64,000 nucleotides of DNA from Bacteroidetes bacterium UBA7674 (GCA_002483105.1 DLHG01000013.1:124001-188000), one strand, 5' to 3'. Numbered from the stretch's first letter, positions 52,605 through 62,341 are shown. Program-made: numbers and translations. Notes: generated from the letters alone by a model not told the origin.

Positions 52605-54548
52605 TTATTTGTTCGATAATGTTTTTTCTATCTGTGCGGTAACCTTTTTTATTTGCGCACGCTGCTTTTCGTTTTCCTTTTTATCAAAATTTTGTTTGCC
52701 GCTAAGGTGTTTTTCTTCCAGTTTTGCCCTTGCGTCTTCGGCTTTGCCCATGTATTCTGCCAGTTCTTCCTGGCGCTTGTAGAGGCTTACAATATTACCA
52801 AACAGGCTTTTGTGCTCTGCTACATATACTTCGTAGTCACTAAGGAGCTTCATGTAGGCTTGATTGCTGCTGTTGTATCCGTTTATCAGTTCCTTCTCTT
52901 GAGAGAGAAAGGTTGCATTGCTGCTGTTTTTTCTCTTGTATTTATCAAATTCCCTGAACGCTTTCCTGTATTCTTCCAGTTGGCTCCAATTGTTGTTACG
53001 TGCATATTCATAATTGGCCAATACAGAATCATAGCCCACGATGAAATATTTTTGCAGGGAGTCAAGATCGCGTAAGCGGTTTTGTTTTACTATACTGCTC
53101 CATTTTTTTACCTCATCGTCATAGTCGTCGTGCATATTAATGCGGGCAATGGTTTCATTTACCAGTGCAGAGTCGCAAAACCTGAAGCAAAGAACCAGTG
53201 AGTCCAGCCTGCGGTCATTATCTTTTTTAGTGGTTTCAATGGTATTGTTGTTTTCGTCAAGTGCTTCCTGCAGGTCCTGTATTTTACCAATGTTTATTGC
53301 GATATTATCTTCTATGGAGAGCATTTCGGGAGCTCCTGCCTCTGTCTCTTTTTTTGCTATTGCTAGCTTTGATTTAGAGTTGGCCAGCAGGTCGTTTTTC
53401 TTCACAGCCACTTTCTGTTTGCTGTCTACTGTTTTCAGTTTGCTGGAGGCTGTAGATACTTTCGATTTGCAGTTAGCTATCAGCCTTTTGTTGTCACTAC
53501 GCAGTAGTCTTACGTGTTCCTTGGCTTCCAGGCTCTTTTTCTTATTCTTTCTTTTCAGGGTTGAATATTCTTCAGCTATGGTGCTTTTTTGTGTGGCTAT
53601 TTCCTTTTCCGCTTTCTTTAGTTCTTCCTTGGCAGTCATCAGTGCTTCGGTATTGCTGCTTTTTTTCTCTAAAATACTCTTAAGTGAATCTATCGCGTCA
53701 CCAAGGTATTTATTGGCCAGCTCCACACGATAACGCGGGTTGTATGTGGTAACGCGTACTCCAGTCTCCTGGCTGCGTTTAAGCTCACTAAGTTTATTGA
53801 TACGGTCAAGGTCAGGCAGGTTTTGTACTAATGTGCTGTATTCACTGTTGAACTTCATGATAGCGGTATCGCCGGCTTCAAATACAGCTATAGGCATGGC
53901 GCTGTCTGTCAGCTGCCATAAAGGATCGGTGGGTAAATGGTCTTTGCGGAAGGTCAGCGGATCCATCAACATATATTGAGGGTCATAGCTGAATTTGAAT
54001 TTCAGTTTGCCCCTCGCTGCAGCAGGATTTTTCGATGCTTTGCTGAATAGCTTTTTAAACCAGTTGGGTTCTTGTGTCAGGTAGCCGGCACCCCATGTCG
54101 GTTCTACCAGGTGCCACTTGCCTTCTACATATGCGGCATTCCAGGCATGCCTGGGAATGTAAAACTGGTCGCCGTTGTCGAACATCCAGTCTTTGGCATA
54201 CCCGTCTATCGTTACCGCTTTTATGCCTGCTTCTTCACATAGCGCGGTAAAAAGTTTCGAATAACCATCGCAAACACCTTTGCGTTTTTTCAGCACTATT
54301 TCTACTTCATCGGGTTTCCGGTTTATTTTTTGCAGTTTTTTTACGTCGTACTTTATGTTGTGGGTTATCCAGTTATAGATAGCATTTACTTTCTGGCGGT
54401 CACCTGCCAGGCCATCGCACAACTCATGAGCCAGAACTTTATAGTTGTTGCTGCCGGATACATTAAGTCCGATGGTGCTATCCACCTGCGCGGAAGAGAG
54501 ATTCGAAAATAAAAACGTTGAAACAATAAGTGTAAAAAGTCTCCTCAT
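52605..54548 (-). CDS. Transglutaminase-like protein with long coiled-coil C-terminus
   Basis: A 647-residue protein: signal peptide (ending NLSSAQ), then a transglutaminase-like domain with active-site Cys in RKGVCDGYSKLF, His in RHAWNAA and the position of the third triad residue in LVEPTWGAG (Glu where Asp is usual). The C-terminal 360 residues are Lys/Glu/Leu-rich helices that should form coiled coils (LKKAEKEIATQKSTI, QDLQEALDENNNTIE). The enzyme core is typical of Bacteroidota periplasmic peptidase-like transglutaminases; the changed third residue may still work. It probably acts in the periplasm or at the surface; substrate unknown. Confidence 0.82.
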   Translation of the reverse strand: MRRLFTLIVSTFLFSNLSSAQVDSTIGLNVSGSNNYKVLAHELCDGLAGDRQKVNAIYNWITHNIKYDVKKLQKINRKPDEVEIVLKKRKGVCDGYSKLFTALCEEAGIKAVTIDGYAKDWMFDNGDQFYIPRHAWNAAYVEGKWHLVEPTWGAGYLTQEPNWFKKLFSKASKNPAAARGKLKFKFSYDPQYMLMDPLTFRKDHLPTDPLWQLTDSAMPIAVFEAGDTAIMKFNSEYSTLVQNLPDLDRINKLSELKRSQETGVRVTTYNPRYRVELANKYLGDAIDSLKSILEKKSSNTEALMTAKEELKKAEKEIATQKSTIAEEYSTLKRKNKKKSLEAKEHVRLLRSDNKRLIANCKSKVSTASSKLKTVDSKQKVAVKKNDLLANSKSKLAIAKKETEAGAPEMLSIEDNIAINIGKIQDLQEALDENNNTIETTKKDNDRRLDSLVLCFRFCDSALVNETIARINMHDDYDDEVKKWSSIVKQNRLRDLDSLQKYFIVGYDSVLANYEYARNNNWSQLEEYRKAFREFDKYKRKNSSNATFLSQEKELINGYNSSNQAYMKLLSDYEVYVAEHKSLFGNIVSLYKRQEELAEYMGKAEDARAKLEEKHLSGKQNFDKKENEKQRAQIKKVTAQIEKTLSNK

Positions 54549-54712
54549 TTGGGTAGTGGATTTATGTGCCTGTCAGGGCAATGTTTAAGATGTGGTTGAA
54601 ATGTCGGGTCTTATAAATGCAAAATAAACAAAATTATCATTTTATGGTAGGGGCAAAAGTGGCTCAGGTATGGTTTTTTATCCTCAATATTGCAGTAAAA
54701 TCTCTTTGAGCG

Positions 54713-55240
54713 ATGCGTAGCATATTTATATTGATGAGCCTTATGATAGTAGCGTTTGTTGCAGGGGCACAAACATCTGCTGTCATTAGCGGAAAAACAG
54801 ATTTTTCTATCAAATATTGGGCTGGTACTTGTGAGGGCAGTTTCGATGCGCCAAAGGGTAAAATGAAGTTTGACCCTGCAAATCTCGCTGCTTCAAGTAT
54901 AGACGTTACGGTCGCAGCCACTTCCTTCAAAACCGGAAATTCCACACGAGATAAAGATGTAAAAGCAAAGAAGTATCTCAATGCCGCCGCACATCCGCTT
55001 ATCCGCTTCACGTCTTCCGGTATTACTTCTAAAGGAGGCACTTATTATGCTGATGGTATCCTGAGTATTAAAGGAACTACTCAAAAGGTCTCCATACCTT
55101 TTAAAGCAGTTAAAAAGGGAGATGGCTCTTATGCCATTACCAGCACTTTTACACTTAACCGGCTCGATTATAAGGTAGGTGAGGAAACGATGACGATGAA
55201 AAATATCGTTACGCTCAATATTTCCGCTGTTATCAAGTAA
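54713..55240 (+). CDS. YceI-family periplasmic lipid-binding-like protein
   Basis: A 175-residue protein with signal peptide (ending FVAGAQ) and the YceI beta-barrel: FSIKYWAGTCEGSFDAPKG, SIDVTVAATSFKTGN (the conserved pattern of the family), KYLNAAAHPLIRFTS, DGILSIKGTTQKVSIPFK. The family binds polyisoprenoid-type lipids in a barrel; in some bacteria it is stress-induced. A -7-like TCTCTTTG (54701-54708, one mismatch) lies only four bases before the ATG, another very short leader. It is followed by a beta-helix gene. Confidence 0.9.
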   Translation: MRSIFILMSLMIVAFVAGAQTSAVISGKTDFSIKYWAGTCEGSFDAPKGKMKFDPANLAASSIDVTVAATSFKTGNSTRDKDVKAKKYLNAAAHPLIRFTSSGITSKGGTYYADGILSIKGTTQKVSIPFKAVKKGDGSYAITSTFTLNRLDYKVGEETMTMKNIVTLNISAVIK

Positions 55241-55276
55241 GGTTATCATTGAAGATTACTTAGCTTAGCATCTCCT

Positions 55277-56779
55277 ATGTCGCGGTTATTGTTTTCTTTC
55301 TTTTTATTGCTTTTCTCTACTGCTCTATTCGCGCAGGACGCTGAGTATGTAGAAAAGAATATCAAAACTGACTTCGGGGCATCAGGCGATGGAAGCCGTA
55401 ACGATTTTGAAGCTTTTAAAGAGGCCGCAGCTTTTTTCAACGAACGACAGGGCCGCGGTACACTCATCATTCCTCCAGGCACCTATATTGTTGGTAAGCA
55501 ACTGGACTATGGGGTGCTGCTCCCCATAGCATACAGGCCATTAGCGGACGGTGCTCTGATGAATCCTTATTACAAGCTCGGACTGCCTGTATTGCTCATT
55601 TCAGGTTGTAAGAATTTTACGATCAAAGGGGAAAATGGGGCTGTCTTAAAATTTCAGAACGACATGCTATTGGGTGGATTCTTTCCCGACGGTAAGCCTA
55701 TGCCTTTAAAAGACAAGAAAGGGAATACATTGGTTCCTGAAGCAAACAGCATTACCACAATAGGTGATGGACTCTATATAGAGAACTGCGACAGTATTAC
55801 TATATCAGATTTGGAAATAGATGGCAATTCCACTAATCAAAACATTGGTGGAAATATTTCCTCCGATGGCTGGCAATGGGGACAAAGCGGTATTGTGATG
55901 GTAGAAGTGCATAATTGCAGATTAGAGAATCTGAACGTACACCACTTTGTAGTGGATGGCCTCCAGATACGAAATACTACTACGAAGGATATAGATAGAA
56001 TAGATGGACAGAACATAAGCATAAACAAATGCTCGTTCGACTACAACGGCCGGCAAGGTTTTAGCTGGACGGGTGGGGCAGGGCTCAATGCAACATCTTG
56101 CAGCTTTAGTCATACGGGCAGGGCACACAATAAATACTTGAAGAAAGTCTTGTCAACAGCACCGGGTGCAGGGATGGATATAGAGCCGGAATCAGACCCT
56201 AACATAAATACATTCCGCATTGTGAAGGATGGGGTATTTAAAAATTGCACTTTTGAGAACAATTCCGGTGCGGGGATGGTCGCGGATATTTATAACAAAG
56301 AAGAATATCGTATAGCACAGGACGTGAGTTTTGAAGACTGCACATTTTGGGGTACTACCTACTGGAGTGTATGGGTGAGCCATCCTGGATTTACCTTTAC
56401 CAATTGCAGGATATATGGTTCTGCAGTGCATAGCTTTGATAGTGACAAGCCGGGCAAGGAAACAAAGTTCATTAGTTGCTTCTTTGAAGACAAGCCTTAT
56501 ATCAACGATAAAGGAAAGCGAATGCCTCCCTATGGTAATTACTTAGTGGAGATAGCAGATGGTATCAGGACTACATTCCGCGATTGCACATTCACCTCAC
56601 ACGGAAAATACTACCACTATCTGGTGAGTAGTAAGCCTCATGATGAGAAGAGCAAATTTTCGGTACACAACTGCAGGTTCCTTAATGTCTCAGGGACTGA
56701 TAAGCCAAGAAATTCCATCGCCGTGGGTGTACTGTTTACGGGTAATAATAAGTATGTAGATGCACCTGCTTCCAGGTGA
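55277..56779 (+). CDS. Pectate-lyase-superfamily right-handed beta-helix protein
   Basis: A 500-residue protein with signal peptide (ending ALFAQ), the GH28/pectate-lyase_3 entry motif IKTDFGASGDGSRND with GRGTLIIPPGTYIVG, and a long parallel beta-helix (NSITTIGDGLYIENCDSITISDLEIDGNS in pieces; CKFDYNGRQGFSW-like SFDYNGRQGFSW; CTFENNSGAGMV). It may cleave or bind a polysaccharide. I see no clear catalytic Asp triad of polygalacturonases, so activity is uncertain. No T9SS tail is visible. It is transcribed with the YceI gene upstream, after a gap of 36 bases. Confidence 0.75.
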   Translation: MSRLLFSFFLLLFSTALFAQDAEYVEKNIKTDFGASGDGSRNDFEAFKEAAAFFNERQGRGTLIIPPGTYIVGKQLDYGVLLPIAYRPLADGALMNPYYKLGLPVLLISGCKNFTIKGENGAVLKFQNDMLLGGFFPDGKPMPLKDKKGNTLVPEANSITTIGDGLYIENCDSITISDLEIDGNSTNQNIGGNISSDGWQWGQSGIVMVEVHNCRLENLNVHHFVVDGLQIRNTTTKDIDRIDGQNISINKCSFDYNGRQGFSWTGGAGLNATSCSFSHTGRAHNKYLKKVLSTAPGAGMDIEPESDPNINTFRIVKDGVFKNCTFENNSGAGMVADIYNKEEYRIAQDVSFEDCTFWGTTYWSVWVSHPGFTFTNCRIYGSAVHSFDSDKPGKETKFISCFFEDKPYINDKGKRMPPYGNYLVEIADGIRTTFRDCTFTSHGKYYHYLVSSKPHDEKSKFSVHNCRFLNVSGTDKPRNSIAVGVLFTGNNKYVDAPASR

Positions 56780-56979
56780 ACTCCGTAAAAACGCTTGCTA
56801 TAATATAATATTTTCCGGTAGTTTTTCCAATATTTTCAGGCTCCTGCTCTGTTTTTCCAAGACTATTAATCAATAGTTTATTTCTTATGTTTTTTTTCGA
56901 TGTATTGTTGGAATTATCATCTTTTTATATTTAATTTTAAGAAAATAGCCCGACTCTCAAACATTTTAAACCAAGAATT

Positions 56980-58347
56980 ATGATCAGGAAACAAGTCGTC
57001 AAACTGCTGTACATCAGCCCCATGCTTTTATTCTCATACAACGCGCAGGCACAGGGCTTGTACATTAACGGAGCCAATGTTGTAGTGGACGGAAACCCTA
57101 ACATCGTCATACAGAATGGACACCTCTCTCAAAATGGAATATTCGCTCCGGGAGCAGGCAATGTAACATTTACAGGCTCACAGGCAACATCCACCATTTC
57201 AGGTATACCTATCGTGTTCAATAACCTGACTATTGACAAGTCTGCCGGAGAAGTGGTACTGGATGATAATATATCAGTACCCGGTAACTTGAATATGCTC
57301 AATCGCCACATTCAACTAAATAACAATAATATTGATCTGGGTAGTACAGGTATGATAATTGGCGAGAGCAATACCTCCTATATTACAGGTCTCACTGGTG
57401 GAACAGTATTGCGCACTGCGACACTGAATGCGCCTGCAGCTGTTAATCCGGGAAACATTGGTGTGGACATTACTACTGCAGCTAACCTTGGGGTAACGCA
57501 GATCACACGTGGTCATGTGCAACAGCAGGGCCTTACTTCGGGTATCGGTATCGCACGCTATTTTGATATCACACCGGCTGCAGGAAACAATGTGGGACTA
57601 AATGCAACACTTGATTTTCATTACCTGGAAGACGAACTCATGGGCATCAGCGAAGCAGAACTGATGATGTCTGCCAAAACTACACCAATGGGTTGGTGGT
57701 TCATGATAGGTGAAGATGGCCTTGATATCATAAACAATGTGTTGACAAAAGATGCTATTGATACCTTCGGACGCGTTACGCTCACCAATGAATTGGACAA
57801 TCCGTTACCAATAAAACTCATGTCTTTCAATGGCCGTCTGCTAAGCGGACAAACATTACTCAACTGGCAGGTAGCTAACGAAACAGGCATCACTAAATAT
57901 GATGTAGAAAAATCGGCTGATGGAAAGAACTTCGCCAAATTGGGAACAGTGATAGCTAAAGGCGGTAATGCCGCAACATTCAACTACGATCTTATTGACC
58001 CGGCTCCTTTCAAAGGCAACACCTTCTACAGGCTCAGGGTTTATGAGAACTCAGGCAAAACATCGCTGAGCAATATGATAAGGGTAGAACTCAACGGCGC
58101 GCTTACACTTAGTGTATATCCTAACCCTGTAACTGACAAGGTAGTAATAGACTTTGACTGCACAGAAGCAAAGTCAATGACATTTAACCTGCTTGATGCA
58201 CAAGGCAAACTGGTACAAGTAAAACAAGTGCAGGCGAACGCCGGCATGAACAGGGTAGAGTGGAACTTGAGTGCATTAGCTGCAGCTACTTATTATTTGC
58301 AACTGACCGGCATCAACGATACTCAAATAAAGATCTCAAAACTATAG
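56980..58347 (+). CDS. Secreted protein with T9SS type A sorting domain
   Basis: A 455-residue protein: signal peptide (ending NAQAQ), a beta-rich N-terminal part with GNVTFTGS, IVFNNLTID and GNLNMLNRH, as in cell-wall-surface filament proteins of Bacteroidota; a middle region; a PLPIKLMSFNGRLL linker followed by a FN3-like domain (LLNWQVANETGITKYDVEKS), the common module before a type A tail (VYPNPVTDKVVI ... ATYYLQL ... IKISKL). It is exported and surface-linked; function unknown. It starts a cluster of three exported-protein genes on one strand. Confidence 0.8.
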   Translation: MIRKQVVKLLYISPMLLFSYNAQAQGLYINGANVVVDGNPNIVIQNGHLSQNGIFAPGAGNVTFTGSQATSTISGIPIVFNNLTIDKSAGEVVLDDNISVPGNLNMLNRHIQLNNNNIDLGSTGMIIGESNTSYITGLTGGTVLRTATLNAPAAVNPGNIGVDITTAANLGVTQITRGHVQQQGLTSGIGIARYFDITPAAGNNVGLNATLDFHYLEDELMGISEAELMMSAKTTPMGWWFMIGEDGLDIINNVLTKDAIDTFGRVTLTNELDNPLPIKLMSFNGRLLSGQTLLNWQVANETGITKYDVEKSADGKNFAKLGTVIAKGGNAATFNYDLIDPAPFKGNTFYRLRVYENSGKTSLSNMIRVELNGALTLSVYPNPVTDKVVIDFDCTEAKSMTFNLLDAQGKLVQVKQVQANAGMNRVEWNLSALAAATYYLQLTGINDTQIKISKL

Positions 58348-58404
58348 TGCTCAAATATTTTTTAGAAACCACATCTCAATTGATAACCGAAAAATCTCAA
58401 ACAT

Positions 58405-59811
58405 ATGTTCAAAAAGAAATTGCTCACGTTGGCCATGGTAACAATGGGCGTTACCGCTTTTGCGCAAACAGTTGGCGTAAATACCGATGGTAACCCTGCC
58501 GACCCATCCGCACTCTTGGATATCCGCAGTACCGACAAAGGTATGCTCATACCAAGGATGGATATGGCGGCAAGAAATGCTATCGCAACTCCTGCTACGG
58601 GCTTGCTTATCTTCCAGACAGATAATACACCGGGCTTCTATTATAACAGTGGTACACCTGGTGTACCCGTATGGACAATGCTCGCAGGTGCAGGTGACCT
58701 TCAAGGCACCCAGAATGGTGTATTAGTGGGCCAGGGTGTTGGTAACCCAAGCACATTTTCTCCTGCAAGTACTAATGCTAACCAGGTATTGGCTACACCA
58801 ACATCAGGTGGTGCCCCTACATGGGTAGATCCTAATACAACACTTACTACTTCTGATGCCACTGGTACCGGCGCTGTAGTAGTGACAAATGGTACCGGCC
58901 AGATGGTAGGTACAGGTAACGCTGTAATAGATGTACAGGGAGCATTAGGTGGTGTAATGTATGGTCAGGGTACGGGTGTATCTGCTACGTTCACAGGTGG
59001 AAGTACAGGCGCTAACCAGGTACTATCCACTCCAACCATGGGCGGTGCTCCTACATGGGCAGATCCTAACAGTGTTCTTACTACCGGTAATATTGCTCCC
59101 GGCACAGGTTCAACTGTAGTAGTAACTAATGGTACAGCTAAAGTGCTTGGTGCTACACCGGTTACTGTTGATGTTCAGGGAACGCAAGGTGGCGTTATGT
59201 ATGGCACAGGTGCAGGCACTGCAGCTAATTTTACTCCTGCAGGTACAACAGGTCAATATCTGAGATCTAATGGTACTGCTGCTCCTGCTTTCAACCAACC
59301 CGTTTCTTACTTTTATATGAATGTTCCATGTACAGGTTCTCCGGCAGTAGGAGGAACTTCAATGAGTGGTGGTGCAACAAACTGGAATTCTCCGGGCGAC
59401 CCAACTCTGAACACTGTCGGTCTGCAGACGATATTAGCAGGCTCATTCTACCAGGCTCAAAACCCCGGCCCTACGGTTCGCCTTCATCGCGCTTCCGGAT
59501 GGTTAACATCAAATGGTGCAACGGTTGCAGGCCCGTTAATAGTGAGGTTGTACAAATATCCCAACCTGATCACCGGTACTTGTGACGCTACAGTAAACAA
59601 TATTGCTCCTGCCGGTGGTGTTATACTAGGTACATGTACACAGAACTGGGGTACAACTGAAATTGGCCATAGGTGGGAATTCGACTTTACAAGTGCTCCT
59701 GTTACAGTTAATCCCGGTGATCTTTTAATACTCATGATCACAAATGCCGGAACTGTAGCCAGGGCTTATACCGGTACTGGTACTGCATTGTTTTCTGTAA
59801 ACGTTCAATAA
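58405..59811 (+). CDS. Secreted repeat protein with tail-fibre-like N-terminus
   Basis: A 468-residue protein: signal peptide (ending TAFAQ), a motif ALLDIRSTDKGMLIPRM found at the start of many Bacteroidota fibre-like and surface proteins, then three imperfect repeats (ANQVLATPTSGGAPTWVDPN, GVMYGQGTG / GANQVLSTPTMGGAPTWADP / GGVMYGTGAG) rich in Gly, Thr and Ala, and a C-terminal beta-sandwich (PTVRLHRASGWLTSN ... GDLLILMITNAG). No T9SS tail is seen. Phage-tail-fibre-like repeats suggest an extended trimeric fibre, but no phage gene is near. It may be a surface adhesin. Confidence 0.65.
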   Translation: MFKKKLLTLAMVTMGVTAFAQTVGVNTDGNPADPSALLDIRSTDKGMLIPRMDMAARNAIATPATGLLIFQTDNTPGFYYNSGTPGVPVWTMLAGAGDLQGTQNGVLVGQGVGNPSTFSPASTNANQVLATPTSGGAPTWVDPNTTLTTSDATGTGAVVVTNGTGQMVGTGNAVIDVQGALGGVMYGQGTGVSATFTGGSTGANQVLSTPTMGGAPTWADPNSVLTTGNIAPGTGSTVVVTNGTAKVLGATPVTVDVQGTQGGVMYGTGAGTAANFTPAGTTGQYLRSNGTAAPAFNQPVSYFYMNVPCTGSPAVGGTSMSGGATNWNSPGDPTLNTVGLQTILAGSFYQAQNPGPTVRLHRASGWLTSNGATVAGPLIVRLYKYPNLITGTCDATVNNIAPAGGVILGTCTQNWGTTEIGHRWEFDFTSAPVTVNPGDLLILMITNAGTVARAYTGTGTALFSVNVQ

Positions 59812-59818
59812 TATCTAT

Positions 59819-60106
59819 ATGAAAAAAATAATTGGTCTGACCATATGCGTTTTAGTTGGATGTTACTGTAACGGACAGTCTGCAAAACAAAATAAACAGA
59901 AAGCTACAGTCAGCGAGAAAGCGAAAACACAGGTAATTCTCCCAAATGAAAAAACGGAGACAGTTGTATCCGAGGCTCCCGGTGCCGCTCCAAGTCAGTT
60001 AGGTGGAGCTGTTACAGTTCCTTTGTCTCAGGATAAACAAACGCAACCGCCTTCTAGAGAGGCACAGCGAAATAACGTAAAGGCATCTCCTGAAAAGAAA
60101 AAGTAA
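59819..60106 (+). CDS. Small exported protein of low complexity, function unknown
   Basis: A 95-residue protein with a short signal (LTICVLVGCYCNGQ, possibly cleaved or a lipobox VGC) and a Lys/Gln/Pro/Thr-rich body (KQNKQKATVSEKAKTQ ... TQPPSREAQRN). No domain is recognised. It starts seven bases after the stop of the repeat protein, so it is co-transcribed and may be its partner or chaperone (inference). A bidirectional terminator follows. Confidence 0.55.
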   Translation: MKKIIGLTICVLVGCYCNGQSAKQNKQKATVSEKAKTQVILPNEKTETVVSEAPGAAPSQLGGAVTVPLSQDKQTQPPSREAQRNNVKASPEKKK

Positions 60107-60122
60107 AGATGGAATTATTTAC

Positions 60123-60162
60123 AAAGAAAAGCCTCCCAACTTACGTTGGAAGGCTTTTCTTT
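60123..60162. terminator. Bidirectional terminator between convergent genes
   Basis: AAAGAAAAGCCT / AGGCTTTTCTTT plus CCAAC / GTTGG around TTAC, with an interruption of one base on each side. It fits both the gene ending at 60106 and the convergent one ending at 60162. Confidence 0.85.
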
Positions 60163-60788
60163 TATAGTTGTATCGTCACCATCTCCACCGCAGTCGAATT
60201 TGCTATCGCGCAGGGATTGATCCCCGGTTGCCCCTCAGGTATGGCCATCTTCAGGTCCTTGTAATATTCCACCCATGCCGGGAATGTTTTCCCCGACTTT
60301 GATTTAAACGTCATCGGTGAAAGTGAGAACAAATAAGGGGTATTATCTTTCTTGAATATTTTATGCACGAGCTCCGAACAGTAGAGCGCATCATCACCGG
60401 GAAGGAAAGCATCATCATACGGGGTACCTACATAGTGTATTGCTTTTCTTATAGCCGGGAGTATGTAGGAATTGTATTGGGGCTTCAGTCGCGCAACATA
60501 TAGTGTCTTTGCGGTACTGTCTCTTTTCAGGAATACATCCAGGGTGCTTTGCTTCACCTCTTTACCTATCGCTTCAATGATAAACGTTTGTCCGCCATCA
60601 TAATGCACCACTCCGCAATGGTTGAACATCTTATCCGCTTCGCAAGGAGTCGTCTCTATAATAGCCTCGCAGAGGCTGCCACAAGGTATCTTTTGCAGCA
60701 CTATATCTCCTTCCTTCAGCTTCTCTTGTCCATAGCTGTTCGCAGAAACACATATCACAATGAATAGGATAGATACTAAAGCCTTCAT
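60162..60788 (-). CDS. YiiX/YebB-like NlpC/P60 cysteine hydrolase
   Basis: A 208-residue protein with signal peptide (ending NSYGQ) and the permuted papain-like fold of the YiiX (PF05708) group: KEGDIVLQKIPCGSLCEAI, catalytic region FNHCGVVHYDGG, and GTPYDDAFLPGDDALYCSELVHKIF. The His in the first and the Cys in YCSEL are the likely catalytic residues. Members are thought to cleave amide bonds in peptides or lipids. It acts outside the cytoplasm. It lies next to yraN on the same strand, 16 bases away. Confidence 0.85.
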   Translation of the reverse strand: MKALVSILFIVICVSANSYGQEKLKEGDIVLQKIPCGSLCEAIIETTPCEADKMFNHCGVVHYDGGQTFIIEAIGKEVKQSTLDVFLKRDSTAKTLYVARLKPQYNSYILPAIRKAIHYVGTPYDDAFLPGDDALYCSELVHKIFKKDNTPYLFSLSPMTFKSKSGKTFPAWVEYYKDLKMAIPEGQPGINPCAIANSTAVEMVTIQL

Positions 60789-60804
60789 GCCTGCAAGTTA
60801 CGAA

Positions 60805-61161
60805 TTAATAAAATGCGTCCTCAAAATGGGTGATGTCCTTTACTATCTCCTTATCAAAGCAAATACTGATTATATCGAAACGGATAGTGATATATTGAGG
60901 GTATTCGTTGGTATAGGCCTCTGCAGCCAGCTTCATATGTCCCTGCTTCCTGGTATCCACAAACTCTTCAGGGAAGCCAAAATCGAAGTTTTTCCTTGTT
61001 TTTACTTCCGCAAACACCAGCAACTGATCCTTACAAGCGATAATATCTATCTCTTTCCGCTCGAAACGCCAGTTCCGGTGCAGTATAGAGTACCCCTTAT
61101 TTAGCAAAAACTTTTCAGCTATTTGCTCGCCTTTTAAGCCAGTTTCGTTATGTTTGGCCAT
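60805..61161 (-). CDS. YraN family (UPF0102) endonuclease-like protein
   Basis: A 118-residue cytoplasmic protein with the complete family pattern: GLKGEQIAEKFLLNKGYSIL, WRFERKEIDIIA, VFAEVKTR, and FDIISI near the end. The E-x-D...E-V-K layout is a PD-(D/E)XK-like nuclease core; activity is not firmly established in the family. The gene is divergent from the isomerase gene with only 19 bases between starts. Confidence 0.92.
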   Translation of the reverse strand: MAKHNETGLKGEQIAEKFLLNKGYSILHRNWRFERKEIDIIACKDQLLVFAEVKTRKNFDFGFPEEFVDTRKQGHMKLAAEAYTNEYPQYITIRFDIISICFDKEIVKDITHFEDAFY

Positions 61162-61180
61162 TGAAATTGGAAACTAATTT

Positions 61181-62164
61181 ATGAAGCAATTAATAGAAGG
61201 CTTTACCAACCAATTAAAGGAAGCCCTAATCATAGGTCAAAATTATCGTTTTATATCCGTTAAGAAAGATTTTAGCAATGTTGTTTTAACAGGCTTGGGT
61301 GGAAGTGGTATCGGTGGCTCTATAGTGCAGAACTATGTTTTTGATAAAATGAAAGTTCCCTTTATTGTAAACAAAGACTATTTTCTTCCATCATTCGTTA
61401 ATAAAGATTCTCTCGTCATAGTCTCATCTTATTCCGGAAATACAGAGGAGACTTTAGCTGCACTGAAAACAGCTATTAAGGCAAAGGCTACTGTCGTTTG
61501 TATTACTTCAGGTGGTGAAATAGCAAAGTTGGCTACTAAGAAAAAGATTGATTGCATATTGATGCCTGCAGGAATGCCTCCACGTTCTTGTATTGGTTAT
61601 TCAATGGTCCAGGTCTTGACTACATTGGCATATTTTGGCTTCATTAAAAATGACTTCGTTACCAACATCAAGTCTTCTATTAAGTTGCTGAATAATGAAG
61701 AAAAGGATATCCGGAAGAAAGCAAAAGCGATCGCACAAAAAGTAAGTGGTAAGCTTCCTGTCATCTATACAGCATCCGATTACGAAGGATTAGCAATACG
61801 TGTTCGTCAGCAGATAAATGAGAACGGTAAAATGCTGGCATGGCATGGCGCTATACCGGAGATGAATCATAATGAGCTTGTTGGCTGGAGGGATAAAGAT
61901 GCAAATAAGGTTGTATTACTCCTGCGTAACGAAACAGATTACGAGCGTGTACAAACGCGTATGGAGATCAATAAGAAGATCATCAAAAAATATACACCCA
62001 ATATCATTGAGATATATTCTAAAGGCAAAAGCTATTGGGAGCGTGTATTCTATTTTATCCATCTCACGGACTGGCTTTCAGTTGACCTGGCCGATCTTCA
62101 CCATGTAGATGCAAGTGAAGTGAAAGTGATAGACTTCCTCAAGGGGTCATTGGCTAAGTCTTAA
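61181..62164 (+). CDS. Bifunctional phosphoglucose/phosphomannose isomerase
   Basis: A 327-residue cytoplasmic enzyme with two SIS halves: GLGGSGIGGSIV near residue 39, VSSYSGNTEETLAAL (sugar-phosphate-binding Ser), and the PGI/PMI-specific C-terminal half with HNELVGW. It interconverts fructose 6-phosphate with glucose 6-phosphate or mannose 6-phosphate. Sugar-phosphate genes (transaldolase, phosphomutase) lie downstream. Its start is close to that of yraN on the other strand; the next feature is the SRP RNA. Confidence 0.9.
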   Translation: MKQLIEGFTNQLKEALIIGQNYRFISVKKDFSNVVLTGLGGSGIGGSIVQNYVFDKMKVPFIVNKDYFLPSFVNKDSLVIVSSYSGNTEETLAALKTAIKAKATVVCITSGGEIAKLATKKKIDCILMPAGMPPRSCIGYSMVQVLTTLAYFGFIKNDFVTNIKSSIKLLNNEEKDIRKKAKAIAQKVSGKLPVIYTASDYEGLAIRVRQQINENGKMLAWHGAIPEMNHNELVGWRDKDANKVVLLLRNETDYERVQTRMEINKKIIKKYTPNIIEIYSKGKSYWERVFYFIHLTDWLSVDLADLHHVDASEVKVIDFLKGSLAKS

Positions 62165-62303
62165 ACGATTAATAATTGATAGAATTTATATACAGTCCTC
62201 TGGTTTACACCAGGGGATTTTTTATTCTGACCTCGCGCAAAAAAAATAATATGTTCATCCTTTAGGGGTTTAGAGGGATTCTCAATATTTTTTAGCTAAC
62301 TAA

Positions 62304-62336
62304 TTGTTCAAAATGCAAAAAACCTTCTTACCTTTG
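62304..62336 (+). promoter_or_regulatory. Promoter of the SRP RNA gene
   Basis: TTG (62304-62306), 22 bases, TACCTTTG (62329-62336), a full match to the Bacteroidota promoter, five bases before the predicted 5' end of the RNA. Confidence 0.65.
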
Positions 62337-62341
62337 CCGCC

